Assembly (NCBI RefSeq): GCF_007830065.1
Contig: NZ_VLKK01000012.1
Coordinates: forward strand, 23,501-87,500
Direction of reading: 5' to 3'
Length of the DNA: 64,000 bases
Origin: Sphingobium wenxiniae
GTDB taxonomy: Bacteria > Pseudomonadota > Alphaproteobacteria > Sphingomonadales > Sphingomonadaceae
Shown here: positions 26,956 to 37,470 of the stretch, piece by piece
Position numbering within the stretch: position 1 is the first letter of the stretch
Layout of the letters: every line of letters starts with the position of its first letter
Notes under the pieces: model-generated
What the model was told of the DNA's origin: nothing
Database searches by the model: none
What the model saw: the letters and a program-made list of their open reading frames with translations, nothing else
Program-made: the position numbers and the translations under genes

Positions 26956-27216
26956 CTAGCCCTTTTTCTTGTCGCCGGTGGAGTTGCCGACACCGGCAAG
27001 GCCGATATTCATCATCTGCTGGAACATCCGCACCCCCGCGTCGCCGAGCGGAGAAAAGCTTTTGAACAGCGTCTCCATCTGCTCGACGCTGCCTATGCCG
27101 TCGAAGCTGTCCAGCACCGTCTTGATATATCTGTCATGAATGGGCGTGACGTCCGGCAGGCCCAGAAAGGAGCGCGCTTCGGCGGGCGTGCAATCCACAT
27201 CGACGGTGACTTTCAT
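26956..27216 (-). CDS. DUF6489 family protein
   Basis: A small 86-residue protein, MKVTVDVDCTPAEARSFLGL at the start, with a helical body and a Lys-rich C-terminal tail. It resembles a family that I know from sphingomonads as a neighbour of mnmE. No catalytic motif. The stop codon directly abuts the mnmE start, so the two are probably co-translated. Function unknown; the PDVTPIHDRYI and QMETLFKSFSP stretches suggest a small helical partner protein. Confidence 0.7.
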   Translation of the reverse strand: MKVTVDVDCTPAEARSFLGLPDVTPIHDRYIKTVLDSFDGIGSVEQMETLFKSFSPLGDAGVRMFQQMMNIGLAGVGNSTGDKKKG

Positions 27217-27366
27217 GATCGGTCCTTGTCTGTCGCGTCACATTCCTGCCCTTCATGCCGCAAGAATGGGCGCCAGTGCAAATAAATTGGCGCGCAGGGT
27301 GGTTGCACGCGCCGCCGGAAAAGCCATTATGACGGACCGACCCGATCCCCAGCGAAAGGACATCCC

Positions 27367-28065
27367 ATGGCAGACTTCACCCCCGTTCCCACTCTGGAGG
27401 GCGACGCCCGGTTCGATGCTTATGTCGCCCGTCCCGAAGGATCGCCAAAGGCCGCGATCGTCGTCATTCAGGAAATATTCGGCGTCAATGAAGGCATCCG
27501 CCGCAAATGCGACAATTGGGCGCAAGCGGGCTATCTCGCCGTCGCGCCCGATCTGTTCTGGCGGCTGCGCCCCCATATCGAGCTGGACGCCGACGTCCCC
27601 GCCGAAATGGAGGAGGCGCTGGGCCTGTTCGGCAAGTTCGATCAGGACAAGGGCGTCCGCGACCTTGAAGCCGCCATCCGCTTCGCCCGCAAGGAAATCG
27701 GCGGCGGCAAGGTCGGCGTGGTAGGCTATTGCCTTGGCGGCCGCCTGGCGTTCATGTCCGCCTGCCGCACCGATGGCGATGCCTTCGTCGGCTATTATGG
27801 CGTCGGCATCGACAATCTGATCGGTGAGAGCCACGCCATCGGCAAGCCGGTGCTGCTGCACGTTCCGACAGCCGACGGCTTCGTTTCCGCCGAGGTGCAG
27901 CAGAAGATGCACGAAGGATTGAAGGACAACCGCCACGTCGAACTGCATGACTATGAAGGGCTGGACCACGGTTTCGCCGCCGAAATGGGCAAGCGCCGGG
28001 TGGAGGATGCCGCGCAACTGGCAGACCGGCGGACGGCGGACTTCTTCGCGGCCGCCCTCGCCTGA
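27367..28065 (+). CDS. Dienelactone hydrolase family protein
   Basis: A 232-residue alpha/beta hydrolase with the carboxymethylenebutenolidase pattern. QEIFGVNEGIRRKCDNWA is at the N-terminus, the nucleophile Cys lies in VGYCLGGR, and the catalytic His lies in GLDHGFA. No signal peptide. Chlorocatechol genes are not nearby, so its substrate is unknown. The stop overlaps the start of the oxidoreductase gene, suggesting a two-gene unit. Confidence 0.9.
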   Translation: MADFTPVPTLEGDARFDAYVARPEGSPKAAIVVIQEIFGVNEGIRRKCDNWAQAGYLAVAPDLFWRLRPHIELDADVPAEMEEALGLFGKFDQDKGVRDLEAAIRFARKEIGGGKVGVVGYCLGGRLAFMSACRTDGDAFVGYYGVGIDNLIGESHAIGKPVLLHVPTADGFVSAEVQQKMHEGLKDNRHVELHDYEGLDHGFAAEMGKRRVEDAAQLADRRTADFFAAALA

Positions 28066-29033
28066 TGAGCGGGCCCTGGCGGATGGTGGCCCGCCGTCAT
28101 GGCGGGCCGGAGGTGATCGAGCGCGAGGATTTCGATCCCGGCGCGCCCGGCGCGGGAGAGGTCCTGATCGCGCAGGAAGCGGTCGGCCTCAATTTCATCG
28201 ACACCTATTTCCGCACGGGCCTTTACCCTGCCCCGCTTCCCGTCCCCCTGGGTGCGGAGGGCGCGGGCCGGATCGCGGCGGTCGGACCGGGCGTGGCCCG
28301 CCTCGCGGTGGGCGACAGGGTCGCCTGCGCGAGCGGCCTTGGCGCCTATGCCACCCATCGCATCGTGCCCGCCGACCGCGTCGTTCCGATCCCTGACGGC
28401 GTTTCGGTGGAAGGCGCCGCCGCGATGATGCTGAAAGGCATGACCGCCTGCTATCTGGCCGAAGACACGATCACCCTCGCCGCCGGGCAGGTCGCGCTTG
28501 TCCATGCGGCGGCGGGCGGCGTGGGATCGGTGCTGGTGCCGTGGCTGCGGGACAAGGGCGTCGTCGTCATCGCCCATTGCGGCTCAGCGGAAAAGGCCGC
28601 GACGGTGCGGGCGGACCATAGCCTGCACGGGCCTTTCGACACGCTGGCCGCCACCGTTATCGCCCTGACCGGCGGCCAGGGCGTGGATGTCGTCTATGAC
28701 GGCGTGGGAAAGGATAGCTGGGACGCCTCGCTCGCCAGCCTCCGGCGGCGGGGCCTGATGGTCAGTTACGGCAATGCGTCCGGAGCCGTGCCGCCCGTCA
28801 GCCTGCTGGACCTCGGCAAGGGCCGGTCACTTTACGTGACGCGCCCGTCGCTGTTCGACTATGTCGCCACGGCGGAGGAACTGGCCGCGACCGCCGCCCG
28901 GCTCTTCGACCGGATGGCGCGCGGCGTCGTGCAGGCGTGCATCGGCCAGCGCTTCCCATTATCGCAAGCCGCCGAGGCGCATCGCGCGCTGGAAGGGCGC
29001 AGAACGACCGGGGCCACGATTCTCATCCCTTGA
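28065..29033 (+). CDS. Quinone oxidoreductase (zeta-crystallin type MDR)
   Basis: A 322-residue zinc-independent medium-chain reductase. GAEGAGRIAAVGPGV and the NADPH-binding VHAAAGGVGSVLVPWL are as in E. coli QOR. It lacks the cysteine lobe of zinc alcohol dehydrogenases. It probably reduces quinones or enones with NADPH. Translationally coupled to the hydrolase before it. Downstream lies a repeat and a poor hairpin, without a clear terminator. Confidence 0.9.
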   Translation: MSGPWRMVARRHGGPEVIEREDFDPGAPGAGEVLIAQEAVGLNFIDTYFRTGLYPAPLPVPLGAEGAGRIAAVGPGVARLAVGDRVACASGLGAYATHRIVPADRVVPIPDGVSVEGAAAMMLKGMTACYLAEDTITLAAGQVALVHAAAGGVGSVLVPWLRDKGVVVIAHCGSAEKAATVRADHSLHGPFDTLAATVIALTGGQGVDVVYDGVGKDSWDASLASLRRRGLMVSYGNASGAVPPVSLLDLGKGRSLYVTRPSLFDYVATAEELAATAARLFDRMARGVVQACIGQRFPLSQAAEAHRALEGRRTTGATILIP

Positions 29034-29103
29034 CGCAAGCAAGGGTTTGTGCGCTTGCAAACCCCCCGCGCGATGATTGCTTTTTTTTGCCCGTTCAATG
29101 CTC

Positions 29104-29222
29104 GTCATCCGCGAAAGCCGGCATCTCTCTTTCTTAAGGCGCACCTGAGCCTAAGTGAGATCCCGGCTTTCGCGGATGAGGATGAAAGAGGCCTCTGCAA
29201 CGTCCGCTCTCCACCCAAACCA
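29104..29222. repeat. Short palindromic repeat, copy B (long form)
   Basis: CATCCGCGAAAGCCGG at 29106-29121 pairs perfectly with CCGGCTTTCGCGGATG at 29163-29178. The stem extends through GCATCTC/GAGAT to about 29127/29157, leaving a loop of about 30 bases. The tail CTCTGCAACGTCCGC and CCACCCAAACC is shared with copy A, and the whole unit recurs inverted near 61525-61640. Confidence 0.8.
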
Positions 29223-29247
29223 CCATCCGGCGCGCGGGTCTGCCGCC

Positions 29248-29277
29248 AAAAAAAAGGGGCGGAACACCTCCGCCCCT
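29248..29277 (-). terminator. Rho-independent terminator of the TerC gene
   Basis: AGGGGCGGA (29255-29263) pairs with TCCGCCCCT (29269-29277) around loop ACACC. Read on the minus strand it is followed by eight T (A-run 29248-29255). It ends 25 bases past the terC stop. Confidence 0.85.
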
Positions 29278-29301
29278 CTTCCATGTCCATGCAAGCCCGG
29301 A

Positions 29302-30021
29302 TCAGAACAGCGTCAGGATGCCGACCTGATGATCGACGATGCCGTCATAGATCATCTTGACCGCGACATAGAGGATGACCGCAAGGCCCAGATACGCGAT
29401 CCAGCGGAAGCGTTCGATATATTTGGCGATGATGTTCGCCGCGATGCCCATCAGCGCGACCGACAGGATCAGGCCGATGATAAGGATGCCGGGATGATCC
29501 CGCGCCGCGCCCGCGACCGCGAGCACATTGTCCAGGCTCATCGACACGTCCGCGACGGCGACGGCCCAGGCGGCGGCGGCGAAGCTCTTGGCGGGACGCA
29601 GGCCGGACACATCGTCGTCGGTCGGATCGTTCGGCGTGTCGAGGCCACGCTTGGGATGCAGCTCGCGCCACATCTTCCAGCTAACCCAGAGCAGCAGCAG
29701 CCCGCCCGCCAGGATCAGCCCGACGATCTGCATGAGCTGCGTCACCACCAGCGCGAAGCCGATCCGCAGCACAAGCGCGGCGATGATGCCGATCATGATG
29801 ACCCTCTGCCGCTGGGCGACGGGCAGGCCGGCCGCCAGCGCGCCGACGACGATGGCGTTGTCGCCCGCCAGCAATATGTCGATCATCAGCACCTGCCCAA
29901 AGGCGGCAAGCGCCGCCGGAGAGGTTATGTTACTGAAATCGTTGACGATATGGCCCCATATATCGGCGGGAGAGCCGAAACCCTGGGCCGCGGCGGCGGC
30001 GGTGGCGAAAAGGTCGAGCAT
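29302..30021 (-). CDS. TerC/YjbE family integral membrane protein
   Basis: A 239-residue inner-membrane protein with about seven membrane segments. The first, MIDILLAGDNAIVVGALAAG, and the later ADVSMSLDNVLAVAGAA carry the acidic and Asn residues typical of TerC/YjbE metal exporters. It is the YjbE branch (short, DNA and LDN motifs). Probable role: manganese or other metal export for secreted enzymes, or stress; not a tellurium operon here. A terminator follows. Confidence 0.85.
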   Translation of the reverse strand: MLDLFATAAAAAQGFGSPADIWGHIVNDFSNITSPAALAAFGQVLMIDILLAGDNAIVVGALAAGLPVAQRQRVIMIGIIAALVLRIGFALVVTQLMQIVGLILAGGLLLLWVSWKMWRELHPKRGLDTPNDPTDDDVSGLRPAKSFAAAAWAVAVADVSMSLDNVLAVAGAARDHPGILIIGLILSVALMGIAANIIAKYIERFRWIAYLGLAVILYVAVKMIYDGIVDHQVGILTLF

Positions 30022-30108
30022 ATGGCCTGACGTCCCTGTGGCGGCTGATGACGAAGCGATACGGCTGGCGATCCGAAACGGCTTCGGATTGCAAACCGTC
30101 TTTTAGAC

Positions 30109-31365
<1,257 letters not shown>

Positions 31366-31638
31366 GCGAGTCGGTCCGATGGATAGAGTGTCGTGAAAGA
31401 CAGTTATATGGAGAAAAGCCCGGCAAACAGATGGCTGGGAACGTCCCGCGCCGGACGGGCGGGTGAGTGAAGAGCATTTAGCGATGGCCCTGCCATGCCG
31501 TCAAGGCGGGACATCGCCCTTTCTGATGGAAAATTGGCGGCGCTGCCGGTGCCGATCGACCGGCGGTGCCGCAATCGCGGCGATGGACCGTCCCGCCCGC
31601 GCCATGGTATAAGGCGGAAAAGCGAAAGGATGAGGGAT

Positions 31639-32595
31639 ATGCGCCGCCTCCTTCCCATGGTGGCAATGCTGTGGACGCTGTGCCCGCCTCTGGCCGCGCA
31701 GGAAACGCCCTCGCTCGATCCCGCCGTTCCGCCCGCTTTGGTCCGCACCGGCCCGCCCGCCGAGGATCGCGTCACCATTCCCATTCATATCGGCGGCAAG
31801 GGGCCGTGGAACTTCATTATCGACACAGGATCGCAGCGCACGGTGATTTCGCGCGAGCTGGCCGACCGGCTGGCGCTTCCCGTGCGCGATCCCGTCACGG
31901 TGCTCAGCATGACCGACCGGCTGCAAACCGGCACGGTGGCGCTGTCGACCCTGGGCTTCGGCGATTCGCAAGTGCGCGATATAGAGGCGCCGGTGCTCGA
32001 CGGCGCGCATCTGGGCGCGCCGGGGTTGCTGGGTCTCGACAGCCTGCAATCCAAACGGCTGCTGCTCGATTTCCGGAGGGGGCGGATGGAGATCAGCGAA
32101 AGCAAAAGCCGCTATGCCCGCGATCCCGACACCATCGTCGTCGAAGCGCGGCGGAAGAATGGACAGCTTATCCTGCTCGATTCCGACGTGAATGGGATGG
32201 CGGTCAACATCGTGCTCGACACCGGCACCAATTTCAGCGTCGGCAACATGGCGCTGATGAACAAGCTGATCCGCAAGAAACGCGCGCCGCAGCTGGAACA
32301 GGCGACGCTCACCAGCGTCACCGGCGGCACGCTGGTCGGTCAGGTGGGCAAGATCCGCGAGGTGCATCTGGGCCGCGTCACGCTGCGCGATCTGCCGCTG
32401 CTGTTCGCCGATGCCACCCCCTTTGCCGAACTGGGGCTGGCGGACAGGCCCGCGCTGCTGCTGGGCATCAATGCGCTCAAGGGGTTCGACCGGGTCGCGA
32501 TAGATTTCGGCAGGGGAAGGGTCGATTTCCTGCTGCCGGACATGGGCTGGCTGGAAAAATCGCGCTTCGCCGCGGCCGCCACGCCCGCGGGGTAA
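31639..32595 (+). CDS. Exported retropepsin-like aspartic protease with two DTG motifs
   Basis: A 318-residue protein with a signal peptide (AMLWTLCPPLAAQ) and two aspartic-protease lobes in one chain. DTG at residue 62 (NFIIDTGSQRTVIS) and DTG at residue 194 (NIVLDTGTNFSVGN) are each followed by hydrophobic-Gly strands (LGLDSL, LGINAL). Two DTG sites in one chain resemble a pepsin-like pseudo-dimer rather than a single-lobe retropepsin. Start 31639 has an AAGGA ribosome site 9 bases before; ATG 31630 is possible. Substrate unknown; periplasmic location inferred. Confidence 0.8.
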   Translation: MRRLLPMVAMLWTLCPPLAAQETPSLDPAVPPALVRTGPPAEDRVTIPIHIGGKGPWNFIIDTGSQRTVISRELADRLALPVRDPVTVLSMTDRLQTGTVALSTLGFGDSQVRDIEAPVLDGAHLGAPGLLGLDSLQSKRLLLDFRRGRMEISESKSRYARDPDTIVVEARRKNGQLILLDSDVNGMAVNIVLDTGTNFSVGNMALMNKLIRKKRAPQLEQATLTSVTGGTLVGQVGKIREVHLGRVTLRDLPLLFADATPFAELGLADRPALLLGINALKGFDRVAIDFGRGRVDFLLPDMGWLEKSRFAAAATPAG

Positions 32596-32772
32596 AACCG
32601 CGCCGAGATAGGGAGCGATGGCTGTTATCGGCCGATGGCGGACCCTCAAATCCTTCTCTGCTAGGGGGAGGGGGTAGCGCCTTCCCGATAGCGCGATATC
32701 CCTCCGCCGATCCTCCGGCTCGCCCCGCTTGAAGGGTTGCAGACTCTCCTTATGCCATCGTATGCGTCGATC

Positions 32773-32991
32773 ATGCGGGCAGTCATAATTTTTGCCATAT
32801 TCGTTCTCGCCGGGTGCAGCACTCGTGCAGACCGTTACGCGAAGTCTTTTGTGCACTGGGACGCACTGTCCGATGCCGCTAATTCTGCGGATCATCGGTG
32901 TGGTGGTGGCGCCAAGCTCATCGCGGGGCGGAGAGGCTACTCGCCCGATGACTATGAGTGCCCGCCTAACAGCACCTCACCCCATCCCTGA
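32773..32991 (+). CDS. Small putative lipoprotein
   Basis: A 72-residue frame starting MRAVIIFAIFVLAGCS has a convincing signal peptide and lipobox (VLAGC) at residues 12-16. The rest is short, with two Cys and no recognisable domain. It lies in a gene-poor gap between the protease and the PBP1A gene, and the surrounding sequence looks less biased in codon use than neighbours. It may be a real small gene or a remnant. An upstream in-frame ATG at 32752 adds seven residues. Confidence 0.5.
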   Translation: MRAVIIFAIFVLAGCSTRADRYAKSFVHWDALSDAANSADHRCGGGAKLIAGRRGYSPDDYECPPNSTSPHP

Positions 32992-33054
32992 GAGAACAGG
33001 TTTGCTACGCCTTTCCGCTGGTATTTTCTCAACTCGCCGCATCACAAACTGCCA

Positions 33055-33180
33055 GTCCGCAATCCACCCATCACCGTCACTCAGAGCGCCCTTTCAGCAA
33101 AGGGGATGGGCGGACGCCGTCTTGTTGGGATGGAAGCGAACACTCGATCTGATGGAAGTCGACGTCTGCAATCCACCCAT
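33055..33180. repeat. 17-base direct repeat in a gene-free gap
   Basis: GTCCGCAATCCACCCAT at 33055-33071 recurs as GTCTGCAATCCACCCAT at 33164-33180, 109 bases apart with one mismatch. It resembles the GTCCGC..CCACCCA tail of the palindromic repeats, so this may be a decayed relative. The gap 32992-33222 holds nothing else that I can call. Confidence 0.45.
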
Positions 33181-33222
33181 AATTGCCATACGGCACCCCG
33201 CTTCGGGAAGCTTCCTGTCGTT

Positions 33223-35304
33223 CTACGGATCGGGCCGCTGTTGTGTCGGCCGCTGGCGGTCGCGGCCCAGTACCTGGTCGATCCATTGCTGGTCCAGCCG
33301 CTGCGGCGCGGGGCGGTCGGCGGGGTCGGGCGGGACGTCCTCGTCCGGATTGTCGCTCTGCGGCGCGTCCGGCTGCGTGCGCTCCAGCGGCAGGCCGTTC
33401 TCGTCGACCATCATGCCCCCACCCGTTCCATCGTCGGGCGCGCCATAATAGGCTTCGTCGTCCGGCTCCAACTGCCATTCGGGCAGCGTGACCTGCGTGT
33501 CGAACTGCTCCACCGGCCGCTTGGCGACGGCGACCTTCATGAAATCGGCGAAGGCGCGCGCCGGCGCGCGCCCGCCCTGTAATCCGCCCACGGCGCGCGC
33601 ATCGTCGCGGCCCATCCAGACGCCGGTGGTGATGCCGCTGGAAAAGCCCAGGAACCAGCCGTCCTTGTTGCTGCTGGTGGTGCCGGTCTTGCCCGCGACG
33701 GGCCGCCCGATCTGCGCCGCCCTGCCGGTGCCGGTGGAAACCGCCGTCTGCATGAGGTCGGTCAGCCCCGCCGCCACCCAGGGCGCGACCAGCACGCGGC
33801 TGGTGTCGTCCTGATGCTCGTAGAGCAAGCGGCCGTCGGCGGTCGTCACCTTGGTGATGCCATAGGGCGCGACCGCGATTCCCTTGCGCGCCACCGAAGC
33901 GAAGGCGCGGGTCATGTCGATCAGCCGCACGTCCGATGTGCCCAGCACCATGGACGGATGCGTGTTGATCGGCGTCGATATGCCGAAGCGCCGCGCCATG
34001 TCGGCGATGGTGGGAAAGCCCACTTCCACGCCCAGCTTCGCCGCCACGGTGTTGACCGAATAGGCAAAGGCGGTGCGCACGTCGATATCACCCGAAAAGC
34101 GCCCGTTGCTGTTGCGCGGCGACCAGCCGTTGATGGTGACAGGCTCGTCCGTGACTCCGGTATCGGGCGTATAGCCCGCCTCCAGCGCGGCCATATAGAC
34201 GAACAGCTTCCACGCCGAACCCGGCTGGCGCGTCGCGGTGGTGGCGCGGTTATAGTTGGAGGTCACATAGTCGAGGCCGCCGACCATCGCCCGCACCGCC
34301 CCGTCCCGGTCCAGCGCCACCAGCGCTCCCTGCGATCCCTTGGGCACATTGGCCTGGATCGCGGCGGTCGCGGCGCGCTGCATGGAAAGATCGATGGTGG
34401 TATAGACCTCCAGCGGCTCATTCGGTTCGGTGATGAGCGTGTCGAGCTGCGGCAGCGCCCAGTCGGTGAAGTAACGCACGCTGTTCTGCGGCGGCTCGGG
34501 GGCCATCTTCACATCCGCCAGATTGGCGCTGGCATGTTCCGCCGCGCTGATCGCGCCATTTTCCTGCATCAGGTCCAGCACCACGCCCGCGCGGCCGATG
34601 GCGGCCTCCGCATCGGCGGTGGGGGAGTAGCTGGAGGGGGCCTTCACCAGCCCCGCGATGATCGCCGCTTCCGGCAGATTGAGGCTGTCGGCGGGGTGGC
34701 CGAAGAACTTTCGGCTTGCCGCGTCGATGCCGTATGCGCCGCCGCCGAAATAGACCTTGTTGAGGTAAAGCTCCAATATCTGCCGCTTGCTGAACTTGCG
34801 TTCCAGCGCCAGCGCCAGCACCATTTCCCGGACCTTGCGGCCCCAGCTATAGCTGTTGTTGAGGAAGATGTTGCGCGTCACCTGCTGGGTGATGGTGGAC
34901 GCGCCCTGCAAGCGGCGGCCCTTGCCCCGGTTTTCGAGCGCCACCCACGCCGCGCGCGCCATGCCGATGGGATCGACGCCGGGATGCAGATAGTAACGCT
35001 TGTCCTCGGTCGACACCATCGCGTCGACCATCACCTGCGGGATCTGGTCATAGGGCAGCCAGCGCCCGAAGCTCGGCCCCAATGACACGATGACGCTGCC
35101 GTCCGCCGCATGGACGCGGATCATCTGGCCGTTGGGCGATGATTTGAGGCTGCTATAGTCGGGCAGCGACTGCATCGCGATGACGACCGCCACGACGATC
35201 GCCACCACGGCGGCGACCAGCGCGATCAGGCCCGCCTTGAGGCCCCGCATCAGCCACAGCCTTGCCGTGCCCGGCGGTTCCTTGCTCTTGCCCGATCTTG
35301 CCAT
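33223..35304 (-). CDS. Class A penicillin-binding protein (PBP1A-like)
   Basis: Bifunctional peptidoglycan synthase, 693 residues. A cytoplasmic tail and one membrane segment (GLIALVAAVVAIVVAVVIA) precede the GT51 glycosyltransferase (STEDKRYYLHPGVDP with the catalytic Glu, QGASTITQQVTRN). The transpeptidase follows with RQPGSAWK (active Ser), SVN in AYSVNTVAAKL and KTGTTSS. A Pro/Asp-rich C-terminal tail is disordered. Start 35304 gives MARSGKSKEPP; a 17-residue longer frame is possible. Lies downstream of msrB on the same strand. Confidence 0.94.
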   Translation of the reverse strand: MARSGKSKEPPGTARLWLMRGLKAGLIALVAAVVAIVVAVVIAMQSLPDYSSLKSSPNGQMIRVHAADGSVIVSLGPSFGRWLPYDQIPQVMVDAMVSTEDKRYYLHPGVDPIGMARAAWVALENRGKGRRLQGASTITQQVTRNIFLNNSYSWGRKVREMVLALALERKFSKRQILELYLNKVYFGGGAYGIDAASRKFFGHPADSLNLPEAAIIAGLVKAPSSYSPTADAEAAIGRAGVVLDLMQENGAISAAEHASANLADVKMAPEPPQNSVRYFTDWALPQLDTLITEPNEPLEVYTTIDLSMQRAATAAIQANVPKGSQGALVALDRDGAVRAMVGGLDYVTSNYNRATTATRQPGSAWKLFVYMAALEAGYTPDTGVTDEPVTINGWSPRNSNGRFSGDIDVRTAFAYSVNTVAAKLGVEVGFPTIADMARRFGISTPINTHPSMVLGTSDVRLIDMTRAFASVARKGIAVAPYGITKVTTADGRLLYEHQDDTSRVLVAPWVAAGLTDLMQTAVSTGTGRAAQIGRPVAGKTGTTSSNKDGWFLGFSSGITTGVWMGRDDARAVGGLQGGRAPARAFADFMKVAVAKRPVEQFDTQVTLPEWQLEPDDEAYYGAPDDGTGGGMMVDENGLPLERTQPDAPQSDNPDEDVPPDPADRPAPQRLDQQWIDQVLGRDRQRPTQQRPDP

Positions 35305-35424
35305 GATGTCCGTGCCGCCCCGGATACGCGCTAATGGAAAAGGGGGCCAGCGCAAATCCGGCGTCGGCCCTCAAAAAATCTCTGCCCGTCTCAAGAAGAT
35401 CGCGGCTTTACCCGCAATGAACGC

Positions 35425-35829
35425 TCACTCCGCCTCGTCGCGCGGCTTGAAGTCCAGCGATGCGCTGTTCATGCAATAGCGCAGGCCGCCCACTCCCGGC
35501 CCATCGGGAAAGACATGGCCCAGATGCCCCTCGCATTTGGCGCAGCGCACTTCGGTGCGGATCATGCCATGGCTGGAATCGCGCAGTTCGTCGACCGCGT
35601 CGATGTCCACCGGGGCGGTGAAGCTGGGCCAGCCCGACCCGCTGTCATATTTCTCGCCGGAATCGAACAGCTCCGCCCCGCAACCGGCGCAATAGTAAAC
35701 GCCGTCGGCCTTGTTGCTGTTATATTTGCCGGTGAAGGCCCGCTCGGTGCCGCCTTCCCGCAAGACATGATATTGTTCGGGGGAAAGGCGGTTGCGCCAT
35801 TCCTCTTCGGTCAGGTTCAGCTTGTCCAT
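35425..35829 (-). CDS. msrB: Peptide methionine-R-sulfoxide reductase
   Basis: Repairs methionine-R-sulfoxide in proteins. 134 residues: zinc cysteines CAGC and CAKC, the GSGWPSF substrate motif, the HLGHVF motif, and the catalytic cysteine in [11 protein letters not shown] near the C-terminus. Start at 35829 gives [11 protein letters not shown]; a 5' extension to 36144 overlaps holA and was rejected. Confidence 0.96.
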   Translation of the reverse strand: MDKLNLTEEEWRNRLSPEQYHVLREGGTERAFTGKYNSNKADGVYYCAGCGAELFDSGEKYDSGSGWPSFTAPVDIDAVDELRDSSHGMIRTEVRCAKCEGHLGHVFPDGPGVGGLRYCMNSASLDFKPRDEAE

Positions 35830-35887
35830 GACCGCAATATGGCCCGCGTGCCTCCACCGATCAAGCCGTGGCGGCGATATGCCGCCA

Positions 35888-36913
35888 TCATCGCTCCCGC
35901 GCCGCCTGCCGGGCGATGGTGAGCAGCTCATGCCGGACCATGAGGTCGCCAAGGCCGCGCCCGCCCCGGCTGGCGCGCTCCGCCTGGGCGAGGCGCTGGA
36001 TGACGCGGGCGATGCCCTGCGCGTCCCACAGCCGCACCTGCCGCGTGACGACGCCCTTTTCCTTCCAGAATACGGCCTTGCCCGCCGATTCCATCGCCGC
36101 CTCCAGCCGCCCGTTCCGGTCGAAATCGGCGCGGATATGGGCAAGCAGCATGGCGCGGGTCAGCAGCGGGCGCAGGACGGACGCCATGGCCGCGCCGACC
36201 TCCGCCAGCCGCCCCAGTTCCTTGTGCATGGCCCTGAGATCGCCGCCCAGCACGGCGTTCACCAGCGGCGCGGCGTCGGATTCGGGATTGTCGGCGGACA
36301 GGGCGTCCAGCGCTTCGGCGGTCGCTTCCTGCGGACGGTCGGGCGCAGCGTCGAGATAGAGGATCAGCTTCTCGATCTCGCCGCTCATCAACGCGCGGTC
36401 GCCATTGGCCAGGTCGACGATCCGCCGCGCCAGCTCCGTGGGCAGGCGCAGCCCGCCTTCCCGCGCGATGGCGACGGCGATCTGCTCCGATTCCCGTGCG
36501 TCCGGCTGATAGGAGATGAAGGCCAGCGTCTGCTTGTGATCCAGCGCCAGCTTCACCAGCTTGGACGTGGCCTTGAGCGCGCCCGCCACCGCGATCACCG
36601 GATTGCCCGCCGCCTCCGCCTCCAGCAGCGCATGGAGCGCGGGCAGGGATTCCTCGCCCATGCCGTTGATCCGTATCCAGCGCTTGTCCCCGAACATGGA
36701 GAAGGCGGCCGCCTCGTCCGCCAGCCGGGCGGGATCGTCGCGCAGGGTCGCGCCGTCCAGGTCGATGCGTTCCGCCTCCGGTCCCATCGCCCGCTCCAGA
36801 CGCCTGGCGAGCGCCATGCTGCCCGCTTCGTCGGGACCGTAGAGCAGGAAGAAGCGGACATCCGCCGGGGGCGCGTCCAGCGCCTTTTCGATCTGGCCCC
36901 TATTGGCCTTCAT
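35888..36913 (-). CDS. holA: DNA polymerase III delta subunit
   Basis: Clamp-loader subunit that opens the beta clamp. 341 residues with the HolA pattern: [20 protein letters not shown] then [18 protein letters not shown], a degenerate P-loop as normal for delta, and the C-terminal helical collar domain ([15 protein letters not shown]). Start 36913 lies inside the lptE 3' end (14-base overlap), which supports holA and lptE being one unit. msrB follows 58 bases later. Confidence 0.9.
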   Translation of the reverse strand: MKANRGQIEKALDAPPADVRFFLLYGPDEAGSMALARRLERAMGPEAERIDLDGATLRDDPARLADEAAAFSMFGDKRWIRINGMGEESLPALHALLEAEAAGNPVIAVAGALKATSKLVKLALDHKQTLAFISYQPDARESEQIAVAIAREGGLRLPTELARRIVDLANGDRALMSGEIEKLILYLDAAPDRPQEATAEALDALSADNPESDAAPLVNAVLGGDLRAMHKELGRLAEVGAAMASVLRPLLTRAMLLAHIRADFDRNGRLEAAMESAGKAVFWKEKGVVTRQVRLWDAQGIARVIQRLAQAERASRGGRGLGDLMVRHELLTIARQAARER

Positions 36914-37406
36914 GACGCTGGTTCCGCGCCGCGAACAGGGCGAGCCGCGCGACGATCTGGTCCGCGACGGTCTGCGACAGGCGTTCGAGCGCCGTATCCT
37001 CCGCCGCGATGGTCGCATATTCGCTGGAGGTCACGTCGATGCCCGCGTCCGACCCGGCGGTGTCGTCCAGCACCTGCGCGCCGGTCGCCCCGTCGATCAG
37101 TTGATAGCGGGCGCGCAGCGTGCGCCGCTCCCGCGTGATCGCGGCGTCGCCGCGGAGGCCGAAACCGCTGATCTGGTCGTCCAGCTTCACTACCAGCTTG
37201 TAGGCGGGGCCGTTGCCGCTCATCGCGGAGAACCGGTCATTGAGCGCGTTGCGGACCAGCCAGCCGCTCTTGCCCTCTATGGGCTGCACCTCGACATTGC
37301 CCAGCGCCTGCGCCACCGCGCCATGCCCGCCCCCGCCATAGACGGGCCTCAGCCCACAGGCGGAGAGAAGAACCGTGACGGCGAGCAGGGGGATGAAACG
37401 CTTCAT
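36900..37406 (-). CDS. lptE: LPS assembly lipoprotein LptE
   Basis: Outer-membrane lipoprotein that plugs LptD. 168 residues with lipobox LLSAC (Cys17) and the starting GLRPVYG, typical of LptE in alphaproteobacteria, and RRTLRARYQLIDGATGAQVL in the body. It is in the leuS-lptE-holA order common to proteobacteria. LptD is not in the window. Confidence 0.9.
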   Translation of the reverse strand: MKRFIPLLAVTVLLSACGLRPVYGGGGHGAVAQALGNVEVQPIEGKSGWLVRNALNDRFSAMSGNGPAYKLVVKLDDQISGFGLRGDAAITRERRTLRARYQLIDGATGAQVLDDTAGSDAGIDVTSSEYATIAAEDTALERLSQTVADQIVARLALFAARNQRHEGQ

Positions 37407-37421
37407 GGGACAATCCTATAT

Positions 37422-37462
37422 CCGTTCGCCCTGGGCTTGTCGAAGGGCGTTGGGGCGAACGG
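37422..37462. repeat. Dispersed palindromic repeat of CTTGTCGAAGGGC type
   Basis: CCGTTCGCCC at 37422-37431 pairs with GGGCGAACGG at 37453-37462, with CTGGGCTTGTCGAAGGGC starting inside. Elements of this GCTTGTCGAAG type are widespread intergenic repeats in sphingomonads (established knowledge). Here it fills the 64-base gap between leuS and lptE. Confidence 0.7.
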
Positions 37463-37470
37463 TTCCTCTC

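Noticed and set aside
29044..29088. GGTTTG/CAAACC hairpin and T8 run after the quinone oxidoreductase gene
   Set aside because: T-run is separated from the hairpin by 17 bases; only a weak 4-base stem adjoins it.
30071..30089. ATCCGAA/TTCGGAT hairpin after rho
   Set aside because: No T-run on the minus strand.
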